This document shows positions 26,063 through 33,478 of a stretch of 64,000 bases of DNA, piece after piece. Source of the stretch: Salinimicrobium catena (GTDB taxonomy: Bacteria; Bacteroidota; Bacteroidia; Flavobacteriales; Flavobacteriaceae); NCBI RefSeq assembly GCF_900102915.1, contig NZ_FNGG01000009.1, forward strand, positions 1 to 64,000, in the 5' to 3' direction. Each line of letters opens with the position of its first letter. Positions within the stretch are counted from its first letter, which is position 1. The notes beneath the pieces were generated by a model. That model was not told the DNA's origin, made no database searches, and saw only the letters and a list, made by a program, of their open reading frames with translations. The position numbers were made by a program, and so were the translations under genes.

Positions 26063-27775
26063 ATGAACAAATTTTGGTGTTGCCTGTTCCTGATCTTCTT
26101 CGGAATATCCTCCACTTTTGCCCAAACTATTGATAAGACCTGGAATTTTGAAGCTGTAGAAGACAGCTCTAAGCAGGACCTTTTTGATGTAAATCCCGGC
26201 ACCGATTTCCTGAAGCTGGAAAACGGAAACTTTGAATTCAGCCTTAAAGGCGAAGACATTAACAGGGCTTCGGGAAATTATGTTTTCCAGAATGATGTAC
26301 TGGTATTGTTCTATGATTCGCCACACGACAGCATTCAAAACCTGCGGGTGGAACAACTTACCGACTCCACCTTGAGCCTTACCGGCAAGAACGTATATTA
26401 TTCTTTGAGAGAACAGCCCCAGGAGGTTGCAGATGTACTGCCGGTAGAAACCAAAAAAGACATGATCCCCAATCAGGGGATCAGCTTTCAAAGCATTTGG
26501 CGGGGAGCGCTGGGAATGATCTCCCTGCTTGTAATCGCCTTCGTATTCAGCTCCAACCGAAAAGGGATCAACTGGAAAACAGTGGGCGCAGGATTAAGCG
26601 CGCAGTTACTCCTGGCAGTAGGGGTTCTAAAAATTGAATTCGTACAAAACCTTTTTGAGTTCGTGGGCAGCATCTTCGTGCTCATCCTTGATTTTACGGC
26701 GGCAGGAAGTGAATTCCTCCTTGGAGGAATGATGGATGTGGAAAGCTTCGGCTTTATCTTCCTTTTCCAGGTGCTGCCAACCATCATCTTCTTTTCAGCG
26801 CTCACCTCGGTATTATTCTACATAGGGGTAATTCAGATCGTGGTGAAAGGAATGGCGTGGGTACTCACAAAATTAATGGGTATTTCGGGCCCTGAAAGTT
26901 TAAGTGTGGCAGGGAATATTTTTCTTGGCCAAACCGAAGCGCCATTGATGATCAAAGCCTACTTGGAGAGAATGACCCGCTCTGAGATCCTGCTGGTAAT
27001 GATCGGGGGAATGGCCACTGTGGCCGGCGGAGTTCTGGCTGCTTATATCGGATTTTTAGGCGGGGACGACCCGGCGCTGAGACTGGAATTCGCCAAGCAC
27101 CTTTTGGCTGCTTCGGTAATGGCAGCTCCCGGTGCGATCGTAGTTTCCAAGATCCTTTATCCTCAAAAAGAAAAGATCAATACAGATGTGGAAGTATCTT
27201 CAGAAAAGATAGGCTCCAACATTCTTGACGCCATCGCCAACGGTACCACCGAAGGTTTAAAACTGGCCGCCAACGTGGCCGCCATGCTGCTGGTGTTTAT
27301 CGCTTTTATTGCCATGATCAACTACTTCCTTGGCTGGATTGGCGACTGGACCACTTTGAACGCAATTTTAGCCGAACATACTCCGTATGGCAGATTATCC
27401 CTGGAATCTATCCTGGGAATGATCTTCGCGCCATTGATGTGGTTGATCGGGGTGGCTACCGAAGATATGATGCTCATGGGACAATTACTGGGTATCAAGC
27501 TCGCGGCAAGTGAATTTGTTGGGTACATTCAGCTTGCCGAGCTAAAGGACCCGGTGAATGCATTGAGCCTTACCTATGAAAAGTCGGTTATCATGGCCAC
27601 TTATATGTTGTGCGGATTTGCCAATTTCGCCTCCATCGGTATACAGATAGGCGGGATAGGTTCCCTGGCGCCGGGACAAAGAAAAACCCTTTCAGAATTC
27701 GGAATGAAGGCATTGATAGGCGGTACTTTGGCCTCCCTGCTTTCAGCGACAATAGCGGGAATGATCATCGGATAA
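26063..27775 (+). CDS. NupC/CNT-family nucleoside transporter with N-terminal secreted domain
   Basis: The 570-residue protein starts with a signal peptide (cleavage near FAQ at about residue 20) and about 115 residues of a beta-rich, lipocalin-like domain (FDVNPGTDFLKLENGNFEF, SGNYVFQNDVLVLFYDS). The CNT transporter follows from about residue 145: GPESLSVAGNIFLGQTEAPL and GGMATVAGGVLAAYIGF are the substrate and Na+ site loops, then the C-terminal GFANFASIGIQIGGIGSLAPGQ. It should import nucleosides with Na+ or H+ symport. The extra domain would sit in the periplasm. Next to it are thyA and the DUF151 gene. Confidence 0.88.
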   Translation: MNKFWCCLFLIFFGISSTFAQTIDKTWNFEAVEDSSKQDLFDVNPGTDFLKLENGNFEFSLKGEDINRASGNYVFQNDVLVLFYDSPHDSIQNLRVEQLTDSTLSLTGKNVYYSLREQPQEVADVLPVETKKDMIPNQGISFQSIWRGALGMISLLVIAFVFSSNRKGINWKTVGAGLSAQLLLAVGVLKIEFVQNLFEFVGSIFVLILDFTAAGSEFLLGGMMDVESFGFIFLFQVLPTIIFFSALTSVLFYIGVIQIVVKGMAWVLTKLMGISGPESLSVAGNIFLGQTEAPLMIKAYLERMTRSEILLVMIGGMATVAGGVLAAYIGFLGGDDPALRLEFAKHLLAASVMAAPGAIVVSKILYPQKEKINTDVEVSSEKIGSNILDAIANGTTEGLKLAANVAAMLLVFIAFIAMINYFLGWIGDWTTLNAILAEHTPYGRLSLESILGMIFAPLMWLIGVATEDMMLMGQLLGIKLAASEFVGYIQLAELKDPVNALSLTYEKSVIMATYMLCGFANFASIGIQIGGIGSLAPGQRKTLSEFGMKALIGGTLASLLSATIAGMIIG

Positions 27776-27796
27776 TTCCGCGGCATTTAACTTTTT

Positions 27797-27848
27797 AATT
27801 CCGGGTAGTTTTCTATTTTAGCTGAAAATCATCCGGAATTTTCTTTTA
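27797..27848 (+). terminator. Terminator downstream of the nucleoside transporter
   Basis: AATTCCGG and CCGGAATT arms with an inner TTTTC/GAAAA pairing, followed by TTCTTTT. Confidence 0.65.
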
Positions 27849-27909
27849 AGTAGCCGGCAGATTTTCAGGCAAAAATGCCGTTTTTCAAGAACAATTTCTT
27901 CCGAAGAAA

Positions 27910-28734
27910 ATGAAACAATACCACGACCTTATCAAGCATGTACTGGAACACGGGCATGAAAAAGGCGACCGCACGGGAACAGGCACCAAAAGCGTTTTTG
28001 GGTACCAGATGAGGTTCGACCTCAGCGAAGGATTCCCCATGGTCACCACCAAGAAGCTTCACCTGAAGTCGATCATTTATGAACTTTTGTGGTTCCTTAA
28101 GGGCGACACCAACATAAAGTACCTGCAGGAGCACGGGGTGCGCATCTGGAACGAATGGGCAGATGAAAATGGCGATCTTGGCCCCGTTTACGGCCACCAG
28201 TGGAGAAACTGGAACAGCGCGGATATTGACCAGATTAAAGAAGTGGTGGAAACCTTAAAGAAGAACCCCAACAGCCGAAGAATGCTGGTCACTGCCTGGA
28301 ATCCTTCTGTCCTGCCCGATATTTCCAAACCCTTTTCTGAAAATGTGGCTAACGGCAAGGCTGCTTTACCGCCCTGTCACGCTTTTTTCCAGTTCTATGT
28401 GGCCGATGGAAAGCTCTCCTGCCAGCTTTACCAGAGAAGCGCCGACATCTTCCTGGGCGTGCCTTTCAACATAGCTTCCTATGCCCTGCTCACTATGATG
28501 ATGGCCCAGGTGTGCGGCTATGAGCCGGGAGATTTTATTCACACCTTTGGAGACGCGCATATTTACAACAACCACCTGGAGCAGGTAAACCTGCAGCTCT
28601 CCAGGGATTTCAGGCCGCTCCCAACCATGAAGCTCAATTCTGACGTCAAAGATATTTTTGAATTTACCTATGAAGATTTTATATTGGAAAATTATGATCC
28701 TCATCCTGCCATAAAAGGCAAGGTGGCGGTCTAA
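27910..28734 (+). CDS. thyA: Thymidylate synthase
   Basis: The 274-residue protein is a full Thy[17 protein letters not shown] near residue 20, the [14 protein letters not shown] helix, the active-site [12 protein letters not shown] with the catalytic Cys near residue 156, [20 protein letters not shown] and [13 protein letters not shown]. It makes dTMP from dUMP with methylene-THF and so yields DHF; the DHFR gene is 7 kb away in the same window. The start follows a short AT-rich leader. Confidence 0.96.
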   Translation: MKQYHDLIKHVLEHGHEKGDRTGTGTKSVFGYQMRFDLSEGFPMVTTKKLHLKSIIYELLWFLKGDTNIKYLQEHGVRIWNEWADENGDLGPVYGHQWRNWNSADIDQIKEVVETLKKNPNSRRMLVTAWNPSVLPDISKPFSENVANGKAALPPCHAFFQFYVADGKLSCQLYQRSADIFLGVPFNIASYALLTMMMAQVCGYEPGDFIHTFGDAHIYNNHLEQVNLQLSRDFRPLPTMKLNSDVKDIFEFTYEDFILENYDPHPAIKGKVAV

Positions 28735-28764
28735 TTTTGTTTAATCCTAAAATCTTTTATTACC

Positions 28765-29139
28765 ATGAAAAAGTTATTGATTATCACATGTCTCTTCTTT
28801 GGCGGGATCGCGGTTTCCCAGGCGCAGCAAACTTCCCCGGTTTGGCCCGGCTGTGAGGACAGCAAAGACGTATCGGCATGTTTTAATAAAAAACTTGCCC
28901 AACACGTTCGCGAAAATTACAAATACCCTATGGAGGGTAATGAATACATCCGCGGAAAAGTAACCATCTCCTTTGATGTTACCGAAGAAGGAAAGGTCGT
29001 GGTAAAATCTGTGGAAGGGCCCGAGCCTGCAGTAAACGATGCTGCCCGAAAAATGATCGAAGCCATTCCGGATATGAAACCGGGAACCCTCAACGGGAGA
29101 CCCGACACCCGAAATTTTACAGTCCCATTTAATTTTTAA
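28765..29139 (+). CDS. Secreted TonB-C-like protein, copy 1
   Basis: The 124-residue protein has a signal peptide (cleavage near SQAQQ) and a TonB C-terminal-like domain: VWPGCEDSKDVSACFNKKL with two Cys that could pair, HVRENYKYPMEGNEYIRGKV, and SFDVTEEGKVVVKSVEGP. Unlike true TonB it lacks a membrane anchor and Pro-rich spacer, so it is periplasmic or outer-membrane associated. The gene is followed ten bases later by a close paralog; both may be cotranscribed with thyA. Confidence 0.8.
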   Translation: MKKLLIITCLFFGGIAVSQAQQTSPVWPGCEDSKDVSACFNKKLAQHVRENYKYPMEGNEYIRGKVTISFDVTEEGKVVVKSVEGPEPAVNDAARKMIEAIPDMKPGTLNGRPDTRNFTVPFNF

Positions 29140-29148
29140 ACCTACATT

Positions 29149-29562
29149 ATGAAAAAATTCTTAGTCGTATTCATGCTCCTTATTGGAGGAACCGTTTTTG
29201 CCCAGACCGGGGTAAAGGCCGAAGGAAACACGCTTACCACAAGGGAGATCGCTCCCGTTTGGCCGGGCTGCGAAGGCAGTGAAGCCTCTAAAAAGACCTG
29301 TTTTAAGCAAAAACTGGTAGAACACCTTAAGGAGAACTACAAGTTTCCACGTGACGCCGCCGGAAAGATCATCAGGGGAAAAGCCGTGGTCTCTTTCAAT
29401 ATCGACGAAGAAGGAAAGGTTGATATCCTTAAGGTAGAAGGCCCAAAAAAGGAACTTAACGAAGAGGCCAAAAGGATCATTCTTGCCATTCCGCAAATGA
29501 AACCGGGAGAACGTGCAGGAAAACCGGTGCCCATCAGGTACACAGTTCCTTTCACCTTTTAA
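29149..29562 (+). CDS. Secreted TonB-C-like protein, copy 2
   Basis: The 137-residue paralog of the preceding gene has a signal peptide (cleavage near FAQ), then VWPGCEGSEASKKTCFKQKL, HLKENYKFPRDAAGKIIRGK and SFNIDEEGKVDILKVEGPK. Order of motifs and the Cys pair match copy 1, so the pair arose by tandem duplication. The role is unknown; such proteins are frequent in Flavobacteriia. Confidence 0.8.
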   Translation: MKKFLVVFMLLIGGTVFAQTGVKAEGNTLTTREIAPVWPGCEGSEASKKTCFKQKLVEHLKENYKFPRDAAGKIIRGKAVVSFNIDEEGKVDILKVEGPKKELNEEAKRIILAIPQMKPGERAGKPVPIRYTVPFTF

Positions 29563-29606
29563 GCCTTGATTAGTATTATCTTAACTAAATCTCAGGGATA
29601 AAATCC

Positions 29607-29614
29607 TAAATTTG
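29607..29614 (+). promoter_or_regulatory. -7 promoter box of the egt operon
   Basis: TAAATTTG matches TANNTTTG and lies 28 bases before the egtB ATG. No TTG at the best -33 spacing was found. Confidence 0.5.
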
Positions 29615-29642
29615 AAGGAAACCATAAAGGTTTCCTTTTTTT

Positions 29643-30809
29643 ATGATCACTCCTGAAGCACTTCACGAACTCTTTACCGAAACCCGCTCCCGCAGCGAGG
29701 AGATATGTTCTTTCCTCAAGACCGAAGACTACGTGGTGCAGCCGGTAGTGGATGTCTCCCCTCCAAAATGGCATTTGGGGCACACTACCTGGTTCTTTGA
29801 GGAATTCGTGCTCAAGCCCAATGTCAAGGATTACCAGATCTTCAACGATCGGTTCGCTTATGTCTTTAACAGCTACTATGAAAGCGCAGGCGATAAGGTG
29901 GTGCGATCTGACCGTGGAAATCTTTCCAGGCCAACTGTGGCCCAGGTTTATGACTACCGCAGGTACGTAACAGAAAAACTGCTGAACTTTTTAAACAGCG
30001 AAGAACTTTCAGATCATCTAAAAAAGGTCATCGAGCTGGGCTGCCATCATGAAAAACAGCACCAGGAGCTGCTTTTGACAGATATCAAGTACATTCTTGG
30101 AAACAATCCGCTTCATCCGGAATATCACGAGGCTTTTGACGAAAATCCTATACAGGATTTTCCGCAGGAATGGATCTCGATGGACGAAGGCATTTACAAA
30201 ATTGGCCATAACAAGAGAAACGAGTTTTGTTACGACAACGAACTGGGTTACCATAAAACTTTTCTGCAGGAATACCAGATTTCCAATAAGCTCGTCACGA
30301 ACAGGGAATACCTGGAGTTCATGGAAGACGGCGGCTATGAACAGGTGCTGCTGTGGCATGCCGAAGGCTGGGACTGGGTGAACCAGAACGAGATCCGCTC
30401 TCCCTTTTACTGGTATAAAGTCGATGATGCCTGGCAGCAGTACACTTTGGCCGGACTAAAACCTTTAGATCCCGAAGCACCTGTCACCCACCTCTCCTAT
30501 TACGAAGCCTTTGCCTACGCCCAATGGAAGGGACTGCGCCTGCCTACAGAATTTGAATGGGAGGCCGCACAGCAAAATTTTGACTGGGGCAACAGATGGG
30601 AATGGACAGAGAGCGCTTATTCCCCCTATCCCCACTACACCAAAGCTCCCGGCGCCCTGGGAGAATACAACGGAAAGTTCATGGTCAACCAGAAAGTCCT
30701 TAGAGGAGGATCTGTCGCCACGGCTCCCAATCACCTAAGGCCCACCTACAGGAATTTTTTTCACCCCCACCTGCGCTGGCAGTTCACAGGCCTGCGCTTA
30801 GCCAAATAA
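29643..30809 (+). CDS. egtB: Ergothioneine biosynthesis protein EgtB (sulfoxide synthase)
   Basis: The 388-residue protein has an N-terminal DinB-like domain with WHLGHTTWFFEEF near residue 43 and the iron-binding HEKQHQEL motif near residue 138, and a C-terminal FGE-sulfatase (SUMF1-like) domain with LRLPTEFEWEAA and VLRGGS near the end. EgtB joins hercynine to a thiol (gamma-Glu-Cys or Cys) with O2. The methyltransferase gene egtD follows after 6 bases, which supports ergothioneine rather than ovothiol; OvoA would carry its own methyltransferase domain. Confidence 0.93.
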   Translation: MITPEALHELFTETRSRSEEICSFLKTEDYVVQPVVDVSPPKWHLGHTTWFFEEFVLKPNVKDYQIFNDRFAYVFNSYYESAGDKVVRSDRGNLSRPTVAQVYDYRRYVTEKLLNFLNSEELSDHLKKVIELGCHHEKQHQELLLTDIKYILGNNPLHPEYHEAFDENPIQDFPQEWISMDEGIYKIGHNKRNEFCYDNELGYHKTFLQEYQISNKLVTNREYLEFMEDGGYEQVLLWHAEGWDWVNQNEIRSPFYWYKVDDAWQQYTLAGLKPLDPEAPVTHLSYYEAFAYAQWKGLRLPTEFEWEAAQQNFDWGNRWEWTESAYSPYPHYTKAPGALGEYNGKFMVNQKVLRGGSVATAPNHLRPTYRNFFHPHLRWQFTGLRLAK

Positions 30810-30815
30810 AATCAA

Positions 30816-31787
30816 ATGATGAACAAGATAAAACCTCCGGAATTCGACACCCAATTTGCTGCCGATATCTTTCATGGCCTTACCACCTATCCAAAAAGCC
30901 TGAGTTCAAAATATTTCTACGACAAACGGGGAGACGAACTCTTTCAGCAGATCATGCACCTGCCCGAATATTACCTTACAGGAAAAGAATTTTCGATCCT
31001 GCAGGAGTACAAAGAACAGATAGGCCTTGCGTTTACTTCAGATAAAGGTTTTGACCTGATCGAGCTGGGTGCGGGAGACGGAAAAAAGACAAAGATCCTG
31101 TTACGGCATTTCCTTGAAGAAAAGTTCTCTTTCAGGTACCTGCCGGTAGATATAAGCGATAATGTCCTGCTTCAGCTTTCGGCCAGCCTCAAAGAGGAAC
31201 TCCCGGGGATAGCTGTAGAGCCTCAACAAGGTATGTACCGCGAAGTGCTGGACAGGCTTACAGATTACAAGGAAAGAAAAAAGGTGATCCTGTTCCTGGG
31301 TTCTAATATAGGGAACCTCTCCCAGGAAGAGGCGGTGAGCTTTCTGAAGAAGATAAGCTCCTCCATGAGCAGCGAGGACCTGTTCTTTATGGGAGCCGAT
31401 CAGAAAAAAAATCCGCAGAAAGTACTGGATGCCTATAACGATAAGACCGGGGTCACGGCAGCTTTCAATAAGAATCTTTTGACCAGGATCAACCGCGAAC
31501 TAGACGCCAATTTTGATCTTGATGCATTTTTGCACTGGCCTGTTTATGATCCGGAAACCGGAATGGCAAAAAGTTTTCTGGTGAGCAAAAAGGCACAGAC
31601 CGTACAGATAAATTCCTTAAATTTAGAAGTGGAATTCGCTGCCTGGGAAAGTATCCACACGGAGATCTCTCAGAAGTACGATGATACCTCCATCGCCTGG
31701 CTGGCAGAGGAATCGGGACTGAAAATGATCCGCAGCTTTAGCGACAGTGAAAACAACTTTAAGAACTACATCTTTCAAAAATCCTGA
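30816..31787 (+). CDS. egtD: L-histidine N-alpha-methyltransferase EgtD
   Basis: The 323-residue protein has the DUF2260/EgtD pattern: GLTTYPKSLSSKYFYDKRGDELF, LPEYYLTGKE near residue 50, the SAM loop LIELGAGDGKKT near residue 85, FLGSNIGNLSQEEA near residue 167 and the AAFNKNLLTRINREL histidine-binding region. It trimethylates His to hercynine with three SAM. Two ATGs stand at the start (MMNK); either may be used. Directly after egtB and followed by DUF427 after 3 bases. Confidence 0.93.
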   Translation: MMNKIKPPEFDTQFAADIFHGLTTYPKSLSSKYFYDKRGDELFQQIMHLPEYYLTGKEFSILQEYKEQIGLAFTSDKGFDLIELGAGDGKKTKILLRHFLEEKFSFRYLPVDISDNVLLQLSASLKEELPGIAVEPQQGMYREVLDRLTDYKERKKVILFLGSNIGNLSQEEAVSFLKKISSSMSSEDLFFMGADQKKNPQKVLDAYNDKTGVTAAFNKNLLTRINRELDANFDLDAFLHWPVYDPETGMAKSFLVSKKAQTVQINSLNLEVEFAAWESIHTEISQKYDDTSIAWLAEESGLKMIRSFSDSENNFKNYIFQKS

Positions 31788-31790
31788 ATT

Positions 31791-32072
31791 ATGAAAGCTA
31801 TCTGGAACAACACCATCCTGGCCGAGAGCAACAACACCAAATACCTGGAGGACAATCATTACTTCCCGCCCGACTCGCTGAATTCTGAATTCTTTCAGCT
31901 AAGCGACACTCACAGCACCGCGCCGGGAAAAGGAAAAGCTTCATACTTCCACATACAGGTGGGGGATCATAAAAATGCCGATGCCGCCTGGTTCTATCCG
32001 CATCCCGAAGAAGTGGCTAAGGAGATCAAGAATTACGTGGCGTTTGGGAAAGATGTGGAAATCAGGAATTAA
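31791..32072 (+). CDS. DUF427 domain protein
   Basis: The 93-residue protein matches DUF427: MKAIWNNTILAES, NHYFPPDSL, then the KGKASYFHIQVGD and ADAAWFYPHP motifs and VAFGKDVEI at the end. The family has a compact beta fold and unknown activity. It is the third gene of the egtB-egtD operon (3-base gap); I know of no established role for it in ergothioneine metabolism, so the link is positional only. The asnA leader promoter lies right after its stop. Confidence 0.85.
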   Translation: MKAIWNNTILAESNNTKYLEDNHYFPPDSLNSEFFQLSDTHSTAPGKGKASYFHIQVGDHKNADAAWFYPHPEEVAKEIKNYVAFGKDVEIRN

Positions 32073-32073
32073 C

Positions 32074-32103
32074 ATGGTCAAACGAAAAATTATTGTAAGT
32101 TTG
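32074..32103 (+). promoter_or_regulatory. Probable promoter of the asnA leader
   Basis: TAAGTTTG (32096-32103) is a full match to the TANNTTTG -7 box. ATG at 32074-32076, 19 bases upstream, stands in the place of the TTG -33 element (one mismatch). Transcription would start near 32108, about 15 bases before the leader ATG. Confidence 0.5.
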
Positions 32104-32124
32104 CCAAAATCAAATGCACAGGAA

Positions 32125-32202
32125 ATGAACCTGAACACCAATAATAATCCTTTTAATAACAACCTGAATAATTTCAGGCTGCGGAAGGCTTATATTGTGT
32201 AA
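32125..32202 (+). CDS. Asn-rich leader peptide of asnA (25 residues)
   Basis: The peptide is MNLNTNNNPFNNNLNNF followed by RLRKAYIV. Ten of 25 residues are Asn, using both AAT (6) and AAC (4), which argues for selection on the amino acid rather than on AT-richness. The ORF ends 24 bases before an 11-bp terminator stem, and asnA, the enzyme that makes Asn, follows. I expect it to act in cis as a sensor of charged Asn-tRNA, with no function as a peptide. Confidence 0.72.
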   Translation: MNLNTNNNPFNNNLNNFRLRKAYIV

Positions 32203-32226
32203 ACCCAGGTTCACTCAACCATATTC

Positions 32227-32260
32227 AAAGCCTTTCCAGTCCCGGAAAGGCTTTTTTATT
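32227..32260 (+). terminator. Attenuator terminator 1 (asnA leader)
   Basis: AAAGCCTTTCC and GGAAAGGCTTT pair over 11 bp around AGTCCC, followed by TTTATT. The left arm can instead pair with GGAAGGCTT in the leader ORF (one bulged base). Confidence 0.88.
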
Positions 32261-32268
32261 TCACACCT

Positions 32269-32388
32269 ATGACAACAACAAGAAAAAATAATCAGAATAA
32301 TAATGATCCGCCACCCGGGGGAGAAGGTTCCTGTGCTTTAAAGCCTGCCTTTTCTGAGGGCAGGCTTTTTTTATTCCCACTTTTTTAA
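32269..32388 (+). CDS. Second Asn-rich leader ORF before asnA
   Basis: The 39-codon frame begins MTTTRKNNQNNNDPPPGGEG; five of residues 7-12 are Asn. It reads on through terminator 2 to a TAA at 32388, which is unlike classical leaders that stop before the terminator; the real coding end or start may differ. A plausible but imperfect antiterminator is GG-AGA-AGGTT (32320-32329) with AA-G-CCT-G-CC (32341-32349). It could be a second attenuator in tandem. Less sure than the first. Confidence 0.45.
   Translation: MTTTRKNNQNNNDPPPGGEGSCALKPAFSEGRLFLFPLF
32340..32374 (+). terminator. Attenuator terminator 2 (asnA leader)
   Basis: AAAGCCTGCC and GGCAGGCTTT pair over 10 bp around a 9-base loop, then TTTTTATT. 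It lies 32 bases before the asnA ATG, so the asnA transcript must read through it. Confidence 0.85.
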
Positions 32389-32405
32389 TCCAAAAACTAA
32401 ATATT

Positions 32406-33428
32406 ATGATCGAATCAAAAATCCGTATTTCAGAAAAATTAGAGACAGAGCAAACCCTTCACTTTGCAAAAATGTGTTTTGAAGAACAGCTCAAGAAACA
32501 CCTGCCGCTCACCAAAGTTTCGGCACCGGCCGTAGTGCTGCAGGGAACCGGCATCAACGACGACCTCAACGGCATTGAACGCCCCGTTTCCTTTCCTATC
32601 AAAGCCATGCAGGAACAACCCGCAGAAGTGGTGCAGTCGCTGGCAAAATGGAAAAGGCTGCGCCTTAAGGAGTACGAACTTCCTGCCGGGACCGGCATCT
32701 ATACCGATATGAAAGCGTTGAGGCCCGATGAAGACCTGGGAAAAATTCATTCGCTTTATGTGGACCAATGGGACTGGGAAATGGTGATACACCCCGAAGA
32801 CCGACAGCTCTCTTTCCTGAAACAACAGGTTGAACAGATCTACCGGGCAGTTAAGGACACAGAAATGGAGCTTTTCAAAAAGTATCCTGAGCTTAACCCT
32901 TTCCTTCCTTCAGAAATAACTTTTCTACATACAGAAGATCTCCTGGAAAAATACCCGCATCTTTCTCCAAAAGAAAGGGAAAACAAAGCTGCCAAGGAAT
33001 TCGGTGCAGTCTTCCTGATCGGCATCGGGGGTGAACTTGTCCACGGCAAACCTCATGATGGCCGCGCTCCCGACTATGATGACTGGTCTACTCCTACCTC
33101 AGCTTCTACCAAAGGCCTCAACGGAGATATCCTCTTCTGGAACCCGGTTTTAGAACAGGCTTTTGAGATCTCTTCTATGGGAATAAGAGTGGATCCGGAG
33201 GTGCTGGCAAGTCAGCTTGAGATCCGTAACGCCGGGGCTCGTGCCGAATTGGTTTACCACCGGCAATTGCTACAGGGGGAATTGCCTCAAACCATTGGCG
33301 GCGGCATTGGCCAGTCAAGGCTGTGCATGTTCCTGCTAAAAAAACGACATATCGGGGAAGTGCAGGCCGGCATTTGGCCTTCCGAAATGAGGGTAGAATG
33401 TCTCCGGGAAGGAATACAGTTATTGTAA
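32406..33428 (+). CDS. asnA: Aspartate--ammonia ligase (asparagine synthetase A)
   Basis: The 340-residue protein shows the class II aminoacyl-tRNA-synthetase-like AsnA fold: VSAPAVVLQGTGINDDLNG and RPVSFPIK near residues 39-67, SLAKWKRLRLKEYE, SLYVDQWDWE, FLIGIGGELVHGKPHDGRAPDYDDW near 205-229 and GGGIGQSRLCMFLL at the end. It makes Asn from Asp, ammonia and ATP (to AMP and PPi). A leader with Asn codons and two terminators precedes it. A strong terminator follows. Confidence 0.95.
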   Translation: MIESKIRISEKLETEQTLHFAKMCFEEQLKKHLPLTKVSAPAVVLQGTGINDDLNGIERPVSFPIKAMQEQPAEVVQSLAKWKRLRLKEYELPAGTGIYTDMKALRPDEDLGKIHSLYVDQWDWEMVIHPEDRQLSFLKQQVEQIYRAVKDTEMELFKKYPELNPFLPSEITFLHTEDLLEKYPHLSPKERENKAAKEFGAVFLIGIGGELVHGKPHDGRAPDYDDWSTPTSASTKGLNGDILFWNPVLEQAFEISSMGIRVDPEVLASQLEIRNAGARAELVYHRQLLQGELPQTIGGGIGQSRLCMFLLKKRHIGEVQAGIWPSEMRVECLREGIQLL

Positions 33429-33434
33429 AGGAAA

Positions 33435-33478
33435 AAAGGGTGATCAAAAATGGCATTTTGATCACCCTTTATTTTAAC
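33435..33478. terminator. Bidirectional terminator between asnA and the aminotransferase gene
   Basis: AAAGGGTGATCAAAA and TTTTGATCACCCTTT form a perfect 15-bp stem around ATGGCA with A/T runs on both sides. The right arm overlaps the stop codon of the converging gene. Confidence 0.9.

Larger units (their letters stand above)
32073..32405 (+). promoter_or_regulatory. asnA leader region with Asn-dependent attenuator (predicted)
   Basis: This 333-base gap holds, in order: a TAAGTTTG -7 box (32096), a 25-codon Asn-rich leader ORF (32125-32202), a perfect 11-bp terminator (32227-32260), a second ORF with NNQNNN (32269), and a second terminator (32340-32374), then asnA. Region 1 AATCCTTTT (32146-32154) can pair with region 2 GGAAGGCTT (32183-32191); region 2 pairs with region 3 AAGCCTTTCC (32228-32237); region 3 forms the terminator with GGAAAGGCTT. 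Region 1 lies inside the Asn codons, so a ribosome stalled for lack of Asn-tRNA would free region 2 and block the terminator. This is inference from sequence; no expression data. Confidence 0.75.

Noticed and set aside
29643-30809. OvoA (ovothiol synthase) call
   Set aside because: The protein is 388 residues and lacks the C-terminal methyltransferase domain; a separate EgtD follows.
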